A stretch of DNA of 27,287 nt from Porogramme epimiltina. Taxonomy: Eukaryota; Basidiomycota; Agaricomycetes; Polyporales; Polyporaceae. The notes under the pieces were generated by a model. It made no database searches, had not been told where the DNA came from, and saw only the letters and a program-made list of their open reading frames with translations. The position numbers and the translations under genes are program-made. Each line of letters begins with the position of its first letter. The stretch's first letter is position 1. This document shows, piece by piece, positions 1-10,170 of the stretch. The stretch is from assembly GCA_900155495.1 (NCBI GenBank), contig FTLJ01001285.1:1-27287 (forward strand). The letters run 5' to 3'.

Positions 1-110
1 ACTCCTCCCTCCCTCCCCCTCTACGCACTCGCGACGGGTCCATCCCCCCACTCCCCACCCGTTGCCCCCCCTCCTCTCCCCGCTGCCCGCTGTCGCCCTG
101 TTGTTATATA

Positions 111-128
111 AGTACCAGTACCAGTACC
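111..128. repeat. AGTACC hexamer, three exact copies
   Basis: Three perfect head-to-tail copies of AGTACC overlap the end of the TATA box. It may be simple slippage; no function is known. Confidence 0.8.
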
Positions 129-564
129 CTACGCCGTGCGCCTTGTTTTCCTGGCTGATCGTCGACTGTCTCATAGTTAGTAGTAGCCCCACCCCCTCTT
201 GTACACTGTCTGCTCTGCTCCGCCCGTGCCCTCGTACCCTCGTGCCTCCCGCCCTGACCCGCCCTGCATCATCTGCTTCTATATCCGCGTCTGCGTCTGC
301 GTCCGCCTCGGCCTGCGCGTGCCCCCCAAGGCTCGTTGGCTGCCCCTTCTGGTTCCTCCGTGTGCTCGCGTGCCGTTGCGCCGCCCGCGCTCTGTCTCTG
401 CCTCTGCCTCGCGCGGGGCAGATGGGAACCTACGATATCCCTCTGCGGACGAGGCGGCGCTCTATGCACGCGCGCGCGGGGGCGCACCTGCGCGAGAGCT
501 CTATCTCTCTCCCCCTCTCTCACTCTGCCCCGCCTATAGCTACGTGTGCCGTGCTTTTTCTTTT

Positions 565-580
565 TACCTACCTACCTACC
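565..580. repeat. TACC microsatellite, four copies
   Basis: Four perfect TACC units lie within a larger imperfect TAC-rich tract that continues to about 598. It is a short simple-sequence repeat in the leader-like region. Confidence 0.8.
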
Positions 581-843
581 TACGTACTTCTACCTACCGT
601 TAGCTCTAGCTCTACCTTTGCGTCTGTTTGCGGTTGCGCTCGGATGGAATGCATCGCTTCTCTTTATTCTGTCTCATACGTCTTTGAAGGTCTGTTGCGC
701 GTGTTTGCTTGCTTGCTTGGGATGGGTTTTGGATGTGGTGTTGGTTGCGGGCCGGTTGAGCGCGGCTATGCGCATATGGCTGGCGCTGATTACACTTGCC
801 TGCTTGCTGAGGTTGAGTCGGCTTAAAGGGACCTGCAACTATA

Positions 844-1010
844 ATGGTGCTCAACAAGGTAAAGGCCTATTCGTGCCTACCCAGTGCACGAAAATCTGGT
901 GCGCATACACTCTAAACTTCCTCCATACATCGTTTTGCAGCAAGCAATAGAAAGTGAGCTCAAGCAATAGAAAGTGAGCTCGAGTGGATACAGTCGCGGG
1001 ACACATGATC
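844..1010 (+). pseudogene. Broken 5' end of an unrecognised gene (two exons)
   Basis: An ATG at 844 opens a five-codon exon (MVLNK) ending at 858. A convincing 82-nt intron follows (859-940): GTAAAG donor, TCTAAAC branch-like site and a TTTTGCAG acceptor. The second exon starts at 941 and reads QAIESEL, then meets TAG at 968-970 because an exact 20-bp tandem duplication shifts the frame. Ignoring one copy of the duplication, the frame runs only eight codons further (EWIQSRDT) to a TGA, so either more introns follow or the gene was already truncated. I do not recognise the peptide. The pseudogene call is an inference; an alternative is that the duplicated unit contributes an alternative acceptor region. 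Confidence 0.35.
941..980. repeat. Exact 20-bp tandem duplication at an intron/exon edge
   Basis: The 20 bases at 941-960 are repeated without mismatch at 961-980. The first copy begins exactly after the acceptor AG at 939-940. Twenty is not a multiple of three, so the duplication shifts the reading frame of the exon it lies in. This size and placement are typical of a slippage or break-repair footprint. Confidence 0.9.
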
Positions 1011-1704
1011 ATCAAGTAGGGCGCTTCTTTTTGTCATCGTGTCGCTCTACCACGGGCCTCGTGCGGAGCCGATGCTTCTATTCACCTATCGTGCATCTCT
1101 CCCTAATGCAGTGTTTACACATCATACTGCTCCCCGGCGAATCCTTCATCGCTTGCATCGCATTTCGTGCACTATTCCCTAGGAATGTGGTATACTCCGA
1201 CTCCGCTCTGGCAACTCCGATGCCAGGAGTCCAATTTTCGCTGCAGTGCACCCCGCAGCGGGGATAGACCGCGAGTCCTACTTGCACCTTCAATGTCCTC
1301 CCATAGGCTGTAATGTCCGACTCAATGGAAGGGTGCGCTCTCTCCTTTCTCACCTCGCGTCTTATCAATCATAGCTCTCACAGCGCATTGAATGGGCGCA
1401 GTACTATGGCACTGGACCCAGGAGGGCAACGTTGACTAGGGACCCTTCTCTGTCGTTCAAGCTCAAGAACGATCCTTGGAACGCCCACTGACAGCGGGCC
1501 CGCTTCAATATAACACCTCGTGGCCTGCGCACTGCAGTGTGCGTGCGCGGTGTGCCCTTGATCAAGGGCTTGAACCAGTACGTGCCCCACCCCCGTCCTT
1601 GTTCTGTCGCGTATTCACCCTCCTTGTAGGCACCCCCGCCTCTCGACGCCCTTTCGCGCACTATGCACCCTACAAGTATATCCAGAGAAGGGGAACGAAC
1701 CCAG
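1011..1704. other. Upstream region of DUF6535 gene A, no gene resolved
   Basis: No long or recognisable frame is seen on either strand. The first exons of gene A should lie here by analogy with C and D. I could not identify the start codon or a convincing chain of splice sites before 1705. A TCTCGACGCCC stretch after an acceptor-like TTGTAG near 1620 resembles the start of exon 3 in C and D, but I found no matching donor. Confidence 0.4.
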
Positions 1705-4180
1705 GGAAGCTCGCATGTGGTACACGCCGGCGTGAACACTTCGTCGGGGATAGTGCGTGTGATCACCGATGCTGCTTAAGCGAAATCGACTCACCACACC
1801 TCACCGACTGTAGGAGGTTCTGTCATCCAGGCACCCTGACTTCTCCCGCTTCGATCATGTGGGTGACGCGTGTGGGGAGCAAGGTGGGGACAACGTTGCA
1901 GCTAGCAATACTCCAAGGGTAAGTGGATGGTTTGGGTTGACGTATGCATTTGGTCTAACCGTATCGCTCGATCTGTAAGTATACGGGTTGCGCAACGGAA
2001 GCACAGTGGCAGGACACAACAGTGCCGGACCTCGTGGTTAGTGCTAGATGTCTTTTTACTAGGCTTGTTAACATGTCTCTTACATCATATGCAGGAATTG
2101 ATCCGTGACACCACGAAGGTGTATACAGAGGCCGAGAAAACGGCGGCTTGGAACAAGGCATCGACGACAGTCAAGAAGTACAGCGACGAACTCGTGGAAC
2201 AATGGAATAGAGAAATTGACGGGCTTCTGACGTTTGTGAGCATTTCACTGTAAAAGCGTGCTATCTTTACCATAACTAAACTGAAGGGCCAGGCGGGTCT
2301 CTTCTCCGCCATTTTGACGGCATTTAATGTCCAATCCTATCAGCTCCTCCAACCGGCTCCTGGCGACCAGACAAACACCATCCTTGTTCATATGTCGGCG
2401 CAGATTGAGGGCTTTAGGTTTGCTCCGCCCTTCCTGAACTCGACCCGGCCTCCGTTCGATCCTACCACCCAGCCGCCGTTCAAAGCCCCGCTATATGCCA
2501 TTTGGCTGAACGTCCTCTGGTTCACCAGCCTCGTATTCAGTCTGGCGTCCGCAACAATCGGGATCGTCGTCAAACAGTGGCTCAGGGAGTACAGCACTGG
2601 GCTTTACGGAACGTCTCCGGACATCGCTCGCCGCCGACAGTACCGATACGACAATCTACAGAAGTGGCATGTTGCGACCATCGTCGCTGTGATCCCCGTC
2701 CTCCTCCTCATCGCCTCAATTCTCTTCCTCTCCGGACTGGTGGTTCTCCTGTACAGCATCAACGACACAGTCGCTCAAGCAGTTTCAGTGTTCGTTGGCC
2801 CCCTTCTCCTCTTCGTGGTAGTCACCACCGTCCTGCCCACGTTGTCCCGGTCGTGTTGCTACTACTCCCCACAGGCACGCGCCTTGTTCTCCTTGAGGAA
2901 CGTCGTCGTGTACACTTTTGGCACCGCGTTGGCTCTATCAGCCGCGACCCTTCGTCTCTTATTCGGTTGGCTCGCGGAGCACCCCACCCTTGGAACACCA
3001 TTCTATTCGACTTGCCATCTATACTTCAGAACGTTTCTGGAGGAAACCCACCTTCGTTGGAAGATACCCCGCATTTGGCGCCGAGACGAGGTGTCCTCCT
3101 TTGAATCCACCAATCTAAACATCAGCATCCTCGCCACCGCCTACTCGTCTACTCTCGACGTCGCGATTCTTGACAACTCTATCACCTGCCTTTCCGACAA
3201 CACCAACCTCGACTTCCTGAACGGCTATATGTACAAGCTAGAAAAGTCCGTTACTGCCCGTTCCGGACCGCAGGGCCACTGGCCGGACCCTGTTTTCAAC
3301 CGCGTCATCGACACCGCTGAGGCGTGGCTACGGCTGTCGTTGGCGCCAATACACGCGATAAACCAAGGGGTAGTACAAGAGGACCTGATCAAACGGACGA
3401 AAAGCATGCTCGCGACGCTCGTCAGGCGGTTCGACCTATTGCCCCGCCGGGGGTTGCGATCCCCAAGCGACGCACAGATCCGGCTACGGGCTCTTAGTTC
3501 CATGTCTCGCGAGATCGACACGACCGGTTCTGACAAGGCGTGGCTGTGGATGTTGCGGCAATGCGATACCGACAACATACGCGACCCAGTAACTCACAAA
3601 ATCGGTGAGTCCGAGTTGTCCCTCGTATCAGCACTATCCCTGATTTCTATACTTGTTCCTAGTCGCGGCAGTCGCTGCAGACAGGATGCGCTCGTTCGTC
3701 CGCGATCCCCTTCTCGGCTGCCCGCATCCTCAGCGCCACGTAGCGTGGGATCTGCAAAATTCCATTCTCGACCATCTGAGCGTGATCGGGCAGCTATTGA
3801 AGAACCCTACGGGCTCTGAAGACACCATCAAATCCATACGACCCTTCATCGCCGACGCGCTTCGCTCGGTCGAGAAACTCCTTGTGGGGATGGAGTGGGC
3901 CCGCCGTACTAGGAATCTGTATCTGGAGGGCACCGTCTACTGCCGGATCCTTCAGCAGGTGGAACACGTCCGTCACCATGAACAGGCTGGCGATCTGGTC
4001 GCCACTTCCTTGGTCCAGGCCCTGGCAGAGGCGTTTTCACGCCTAATCGACGGATATAGGCAGGTCGGGTGCGAAGCCTCAGCCGGGCATTCCACTATAA
4101 TTCAGTGTAGTGACATTCTGTCGCAGTTGGGCTGTAGTCCGGGGGGTATCATCATTCCCGACGTGCAATACAACGGCTAA
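1705..4180 (+). CDS. DUF6535 membrane protein A (5' end not resolved)
   Basis: Inferred exons are 1705-1752, 1814-1918, 1980-2036, 2095-2235, 2293-3604 and 3663-4180, giving about 726 residues plus missing N-terminal exons. Introns are 57-61 nt; the one before 1980 has a clear CTAAC branch site and an AAG acceptor. The 47-codon exon holds the YSDELVEQWNREIDGLLTF motif that leads into the DUF6535 domain. The main exon carries four predicted membrane helices starting at AGLFSAILTAF, YAIWLNVLWFTS, WHVATIVAVIPV and VSVFVGPLLLF, followed by SRSCCYYSPQ. The last exon begins at the same phase-1 position as in the other copies and contains MRSFVRDPLLGCPHPQR. The family assignment is strong; molecular function is unknown. 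The two most 5' exons are less certain. The gene ends 209 bp from the convergent DUF6533 gene. Confidence 0.85.
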
Positions 4181-4389
4181 ACCACGATATTCACATAATA
4201 AGAGGAAGTAGAGGTTGTGAACATGTCATCAGTGTTCAACGCCTAGATGAATGCCACGATATACGATATAGATAGCACGGCTGAGCATTAGAACAACAAT
4301 ATAAACGTTGAATAGCAGACTAAGTATAGAGAAGAACACGGGACTAGGTCAGACTCTACTTGATTGCCTTCTCCCGACTAATGCGTGCT

Positions 4390-6117
4390 CTAGTCCTGAT
4401 TTTCTCCTTTTTCCCCTAAATATTCGCGGGATGTTTCAGGAATTCCTCCTCCAAACTCGATCGTCGCGTTTAAAGAACCTATGAATCGAGCGAATACGAC
4501 CGTGCCGCTTCCGTCCCCACCCCCAGAGGCCGAGCTCGTATCGCCGCCGGACTTGTGGACTGCCTGAAGGTCAATGAGGAACCTAGATATAACGATAGAC
4601 GTCATCCTGAGAAAATATGTGATCAGAGTGGCAGCTGCGTCGCAGTTTAGTGAATGACGTACGGTCCGGTGACTACAGTCAGGTAGCTAATATTGAAGAA
4701 GGGCTGAGTAATCTAGCGTTTAGTTCTCAGAATTGCTCGGAGGCAACGTCTTGGAGGAGATGGAATGTATACCGACAGATACAAGGGTCAGTGTGAGGTG
4801 AAGCACGCTCAAAATGACGAAAAGGCTATTGGGACAGCGTGTCCCCTCACATGAGCAGGTTGACGATTTCATCCCACACGTGTCAATGACTCACCCGAAG
4901 GAAACGGAGCCTGAGTAGAAACCCTTCAGCGACTTCATAGATGTACTAATGTGCGGTTACTTACCGTTTCTCAGCAGAACACTGGAGAATGTGTCCGTGG
5001 GGGAGTCGAGATGAATACTGCCACGGCCTCTCCAGAGAGTGTACCAGGTGACAAAGACAACGATGGAGTCCGCAGTGATCAGGGATGTCCGGGAGGCGAT
5101 CACAACTAAAGTGATATGTTAGCGAGCGTGCTGGCTTCTTTGCGGAGGGGCGGGTCCTCATACAACTACATTAATATCATGTGAGCAGCGAGAGCGGGGC
5201 ACCAAGGGCATGACGCACTTTCGCTCGATATGAATAGGCGTAGATCCAGAGCTCACGCATCCTACAATTGGTACGTTAACGCCACTCACTCCAAAACAGA
5301 ACTCGATCTATGGGAGTTTTAAGTGCCTTCGCCAAACTGTTAGCGTTTGCCTCACCATCCCTAATAGAAACGGTGGCATGGAGAGCGTCAATACGAGAAT
5401 GGCTAACACCCTGCTTCTGGAGAGCGCAAGAGTGCGGAGACTAGAGAAAACTGTCGTCGATCGTCTCAGTGTCTGTTTCCTAAATGTTCCAGTCAATTTG
5501 ATCGTGCTCACCTGCGAAACCGGCACACTGGGTTGCGGTGAGCACCTGCGCCACCTGTCCGTACTGCTTGCAGCTAAACATAATGTCAGTACGCAAACGA
5601 GGAGGATAATAGTTGACAATACGTCACCCCTACATAAGTGTGAGAAATAAGGAAGGCGGAGATGAGGAAGAGCCATATCCTACCTCGTCGTATACGGGAA
5701 TGAAACCAGTGAACGCAAAAACGGCGATAGCAGAGTTGAGATAACGATTGAAGAAGAAAAGCACGACAGCGCCAGTGAGGTTTACGTTCCAGAAAAGCTT
5801 GATCTCAGCTGCGAGGGTGAGGATGTGTTCATACAGAACAAGCGCTAGGATCATGCGTCCAACGTTAGACAGTCAAAACACGGCGATGAAGACTGAGGGT
5901 ACCCATGACTGCGATCCCACAGTTGGTGCCGACCACGCTAAAGGAAACGTGTCTGTGAGGCTCTTACCCGGACCCAGAAAGTTACAAGGGATACTCACAG
6001 GCTATTTATCTCCTTCACCAGGGCTGCATTTTCCGCCGGGGAAGACATGTCGACAGGCCAGGATGTCTTGTAGTCTGTAGAAGCTGTCTGTGTGGTACTT
6101 GACGTCTGAGTGAACAT
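4390..6117 (-). CDS. DUF6533 family multi-pass membrane protein
   Basis: About eleven small exons run from an ATG at 6117 to a stop at 4390, giving roughly 330 residues, usual for this family. Good exons are 6117-5999, 5937-5903, 5844-5684, 5450-5356, 5307 to about 5248, 5105-4965, 4910-4895, 4825-4748, 4686-4663 and 4606-4390. Family hallmarks: ALVLYEHILTLAAEIKLFW then FFNRYL in exon 3, CKQYGQVAQVLTATQCAGFA near 5573-5512, SSLRTLALSRSR, SRTSLITADSIVVFVTW with SVLLRNG, and ISRFLIDLQ near the C-terminus. Several hydrophobic segments indicate a multi-helix membrane protein. Two junctions (5684 to about 5570, and about 5248 to 5105) do not keep frame with the best canonical splice sites, so a non-canonical acceptor or a decayed copy is possible. 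Role unknown. The gene is convergent with A and divergent from the B region. Confidence 0.75.
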
Positions 6118-7533
6118 CCCAAGCTCATAAGAATATATAGGCCGTGCTTGAACGCTGCAGCCCCCCTTCGCTCGATATAAACTTAAACCCTAGGGATATG
6201 CATCTATCGTGACGTGTCAAGGAAGCAAGTAACAGGCGCTCCGTAGTACCTTCTGATTGCATCTAGGCGTAACGTACGTCTCGAGTTCAATGGAGGACCA
6301 ACAACAAGCGGCGGTCGCCCCTCCGTATGGGACCCGTTCCTTTCTGAAATGTAGGGCTGTTAATTGAGTGTAAGAAAGGGTATTTGAAAGAGCGCATCTA
6401 AGATTCCATTTTGAAAAGTCAGTACAGAGTCAAGTGACCAAACCGCGTGCGGGTCTCGCGCACGCCGAGAAGGGGTCGTAGAAGATCCTATGACTCTGAG
6501 TGTTCTAATTGTGGCCTTTAAATTTGACATTTGAGAAGGGGGGAGCGTAATAAGGAAGAAAGAGTGATGATAGAAACGGGGAAATGCGCTAGTGGGATGT
6601 TGGTTGCCAATAGCATCGACCTCTCAAACACGACCTCTGCGCGCTGGAATGCCACAGAGTGCAAGACACGGCATTCGAAGATGACTTGCACCGCCTTTCG
6701 ACGAGCCAGCGGGGCGCACTTACGATCGAGAAGGCAAACCGCAGCATAGGGTGTGAAGATGCTGAGTCGGCCACCCCTGAGTGTGATGTGGGGCGTGGGG
6801 GGTAGGCTGTAGTGCTCGATTGTGCGGGATACGCCGCGATGCAGCACGCCTTTGGATAACAGGATGAGGGTAGCTTTGAGGAAGATAATGAAGAGGAGGT
6901 AGAGGACATGGCCATAACGAGAGCCTAAACACGTGGATGCATCGGTGGCGCAATGCCTGCGGGTATGTGGCGTGGGAAATTGTCCAGCTAGACTTGTCTC
7001 CTAGTTCTTCGCGCTTAGCGCTTACTAGCAGTGAACTCAATTGCTCTTCCTCGATCTCCCCATCTCTCTCAGCCCTCGGCCAGCCCCGCAGGAGAGCACT
7101 GCGCATCCTCACAGGTGTAACCAAATCAGGCGCCAGGTTCCCATCCTCATCTTATCGCACCCGCACGGCATGTTTGCACGCCATCATTGGATTTCGGACC
7201 CCAGTTGCACCTTAGGCTCATGCCCCTCATGATCAGACGGGGCAATTCAATCTGTTGCATAACACGCCTACGTACAATCTACGCCGACATTGGGTACGTG
7301 ATCGTGTCTTTGCCCATCCATGTTCGCGCCTAATCGGGATGCAGTGTGCCCTAACGATGAACACATCTCCTTTTTGACAGATGCAGGCTGTACGCAGTGA
7401 ATGTCCTGTGAAGCTGGCGATGTTCCGAGAGCGCCTCTGACTCAATAACCTGCTCTCTCTCTGCTGGCTTGCTCTCCCCTTAACACCATGCACAGTGCTC
7501 TCTAGAGGCTGCTGGACTAGAAGATCTCCGTAG
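6118..7533. other. Intergenic region between the DUF6533 gene and gene B
   Basis: This stretch should contain the promoter of the minus-strand DUF6533 gene, starting just above 6117, and the missing first exons of gene B toward 7533. Open frames at 6500-7215 on both strands have unconvincing compositions and no recognisable domain. A CTAAC plus TGACAG acceptor at 7351-7380 could precede an early exon of B, but I could not chain it in frame to the exon at 7534. No gene is called. Confidence 0.4.
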
Positions 7534-10170
7534 CCTACACGTCTCCGGGTACGAGCACCAGCAAGCCGAGAGTCTCTCCGCCACATGGACGTAGACATTT
7601 TGCCCACAATGGTGAGTTGAGCATCAGCTGTAGCGAGAAACTGGTGGCGGTATCACATTCACGCACTGCACTGACATACACCCATCGTGCTTTTGTATGA
7701 AGCAGCCGCCTTATATCGCTCAAGAAGGTCCGGTAGAGCGTCATACGGAACCATCCTATCAGGATCTGGACTTCGAAACAGAGTGGAACAAGGGGAGCCT
7801 GGTATGTAAATATGCGATGTATCACTACACGCTGACGGCTGAATCGCTCGGTCGCGCGTTAGAGCGGACAACCTTCCGAAGGACATAGCGGTGCCAGCGC
7901 ACTTGATGATGTCCATTCCCCAGCGGTGAGGAGGCAGCACAAATTGACTAAAAGATCGTTTAACATATGGGGTAGACTTTTTAGATGGAAATATGGCCTG
8001 CGGGAGAGACACGGGCACGTGAAGGAACAGCCTTGGTGCGAGGCGTTGTCGACGTTAGTGTCCTTCACTTCATGGGAATCTTCTATCTCGGCTCACCATT
8101 TAAGTAGGAGCTCATAACTGGGACATATTCGATGAAAAAGAAGAAAGAAGCTTGGAGTAATGCATCAGAGACGGTCATGAAATACAGCGGCGAGATGGTT
8201 GAGCGGTGGGTCGAAGAGGTGGACAGCCTTTTGGTCTATGTCAGTATCTCGGCCTCCGAATGTGCTTCCTTACGGGGTGCTGACTGGGCACCGGACAGGC
8301 TGGTCTCTTCACCGTCGTCTTGGCCATCTTCAACGTCCAGTTCTACCAGCTCCTCCGGCCAGCGCCAGGCGACAAGACGGACGCCATACTGGCGGGCATC
8401 TCCGCGCAGCTCGAGAGCTTCCAGTTCAATCCGCCATTTGTCAACTCTACCCGATCCACCTTCGATAGCTCGTCTCAGCCACCATTCAAGGCTCCCCTCT
8501 ACGCGATTTTGCTCAACGCGCTGTGGTTCACGAGTCTCGTCTTCAGTCTGGCGTCCGCCACGATCGGGATCATCGTCAAACAGTGGCTCAAGGAGTACAG
8601 CACCGGCCTCCACGGAACTTCACGGGACGTTGCCCGCCGTCGACAATACCGGTACGACAATCTCCATAAATGGCACATCGCGACCATCGTGGCTGCCATC
8701 CCCGTGCTCCTCCTCATCGCCGCCACCCTATTCCTCGCCGGCCTCCTCGTCCTACTCTACAACGTCCACGACATCGTCGCCCATGTGGTGTCCGTATTCG
8801 TTGGCCTCCTTCTCCTCTTCGTCACTCTCACTACGGTCATCCCGGCCTTCTCTCGGTCGTGCTGCTACTACTCCCCACAAGTATGGGCCGTGTTCACTCT
8901 GGTAAACGGGCCCTCCTTTGTTCTGAGAGGGATGTTGGCGGGTCTCGTTGCCTGTCTATATCCTCTCTCCTGCTGGCTCACGGACAGCCCCAAACTCGGA
9001 CGTCTCTTTTGGGGTTTTCATCGATACATTCATACATTGAAGAAAGACACCCTCACCCGGTGGCGGTTTCCTTGCATTTGGCGCGGGGGCGAAGTGTTTA
9101 CCAAATCAGAGGACGCCAGCCTAGACATCAACATTCTCGTCACCGCTTACTCGGCGACTCTCGATGTCGCCGCTATAGACAACGCTCTCTCGGCGCTCTC
9201 TGAATGTACGAACTATTGCACTTGGAGCGAGTACGCCGCCAAGTTGGAGACCGCCATCACAAACCGTTCTGGCCCAATAAACAGTTGGCCATGGGCGGAT
9301 GCGGATCGGTTTTGGAGGGCCGTCGGGAACACATTGCTGCTGTTTACAGCCCATACGCTGACGCGCAACGCCGAGGATCCATCGCGCTCCCATGATACGG
9401 GTACCTTAGTCGAAAAGTTTGCAGAAGACAACAATTTTCTGCGTCCGGCCGGTCGAATCAAGCGCGTCGACATACGGACGGGGCTGAAAGCACTGAAGTC
9501 CATGTCCCGCAAAGACGACGTCGTAAACGCGGATTCATCGTGGGACCAGGTCATGTCCAACGCCGGATTCGGCTTCTCGGATCCAATGTCTTGCAAGATC
9601 GGTGCGTTCTTGTTTCACATTGCACTGCGCAACGTTTTGCTGACTTCAGGTCCAGTGGCGGCCGCTGCCGCACGCAGATTGCGCTCCTTCGTACAGAACC
9701 CCCTTCTCGGCTCTCCACACGGCCACCGGAACGTAAATTGGGAGCTATGCCAGGGCATCTACACCCATCTATCCGTCTTCAGGCCAGTAATGTGGATTGA
9801 GGCGGATGCGGCGTTCGCAGACGTCCGGCCATTGGCTGCAGACGCACTCCGCTCCGTGCAGCAACTCCTCTTGGAAATGGACTGGAACAGTCCAGAGAGG
9901 AACCTGGATATGGAGAGCCTCACGTACAGCATAATACTCGACACGATAGGGGAGATCCACCAGTACGCGAGCACCCGCGACCTGATTACCCCCCGCCTAA
10001 TCGAAACGCTAGCGATTGCGTTTTTACGGCTCACTGGAGAGGACGACTGGGAGAAGATCGTGCCTGGCGAGGATGACAGCAGCGTGCAGCGCTGCAAGGG
10101 TGTACTTGCCCGGCTGCTCTCCGATGTCGGGCTCGAGAGCCGGCCAGGTATGGCGCCTAGGGACAAGTAG
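7534..10170 (+). CDS. DUF6535 membrane protein B (5' end not resolved)
   Basis: Inferred exons are 7534-7611, 7706-7801, 7863-7925, 7985-8053, 8108-8239, 8299-9601 and 9650-10170, about 753 residues plus an unlocated start. The exons before 8299 all end in phase 0. Two of them match C and D exactly in length: 23 codons at 7985 and 44 codons at 8108, the latter carrying YSGEMVERWVEEVDSLLVY. The main exon begins AGLFTVVLAIFNVQFYQLL and holds four predicted helices, then SRSCCYYSPQ. The last intron is only 48 nt, a multiple of three with no stop, so its retention would add 16 residues in frame. The C-terminal exon has the LRSFVQNPLLGSPHGHR motif. The 94-nt intron after 7611 is longer than the others and may hide or have lost a small exon. 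The function of the family is unknown. Confidence 0.85.

Larger units (their letters stand above)
1..843 (+). promoter_or_regulatory. Pyrimidine-rich promoter/5' leader-like region
   Basis: This stretch is strongly C/T-biased and low in complexity. It contains a TATATAAG box at 105-112, a run of three AGTACC hexamers directly after it, CT-rich blocks near 500-530 and short tandem TACC and GCTT repeats. The open frames across it have Pro/Ser/Cys-rich, repetitive translations with no recognisable domain, so I do not call them genes. The region ends just before a plausible start codon with a well-formed first intron, which fits a core promoter with a long 5' leader. Orientation is inferred from the TATA box and the downstream intron. 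Confidence 0.4.

Noticed and set aside
62..826. 254-residue open frame in the pyrimidine-rich region
   Set aside because: Low-complexity Pro/Ser/Cys-rich translation, overlapping frames of similar quality, and a TATA box inside it; better read as promoter or leader.
2502..3104. 200-residue frame overlapping the main exon of A, with counterparts at 8670-9203 and 22877-23347
   Set aside because: Off-frame shadows of the conserved DUF6535 exon; their similarity to each other comes from conservation of the real frame.
6967..6980. 14-mer GTGGCGTGGGAAAT also present at 16503-16516 and 26445-26458
   Set aside because: The E and F copies are explained by the duplication. A chance 14-base match elsewhere in 27 kb is expected about once or more, so the third site is not evidence of a shared element.
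6518..7124. Overlapping minus-strand frames of 108-134 residues
   Set aside because: No recognisable domain, no convincing splice structure, and three frames of similar length over the same DNA.
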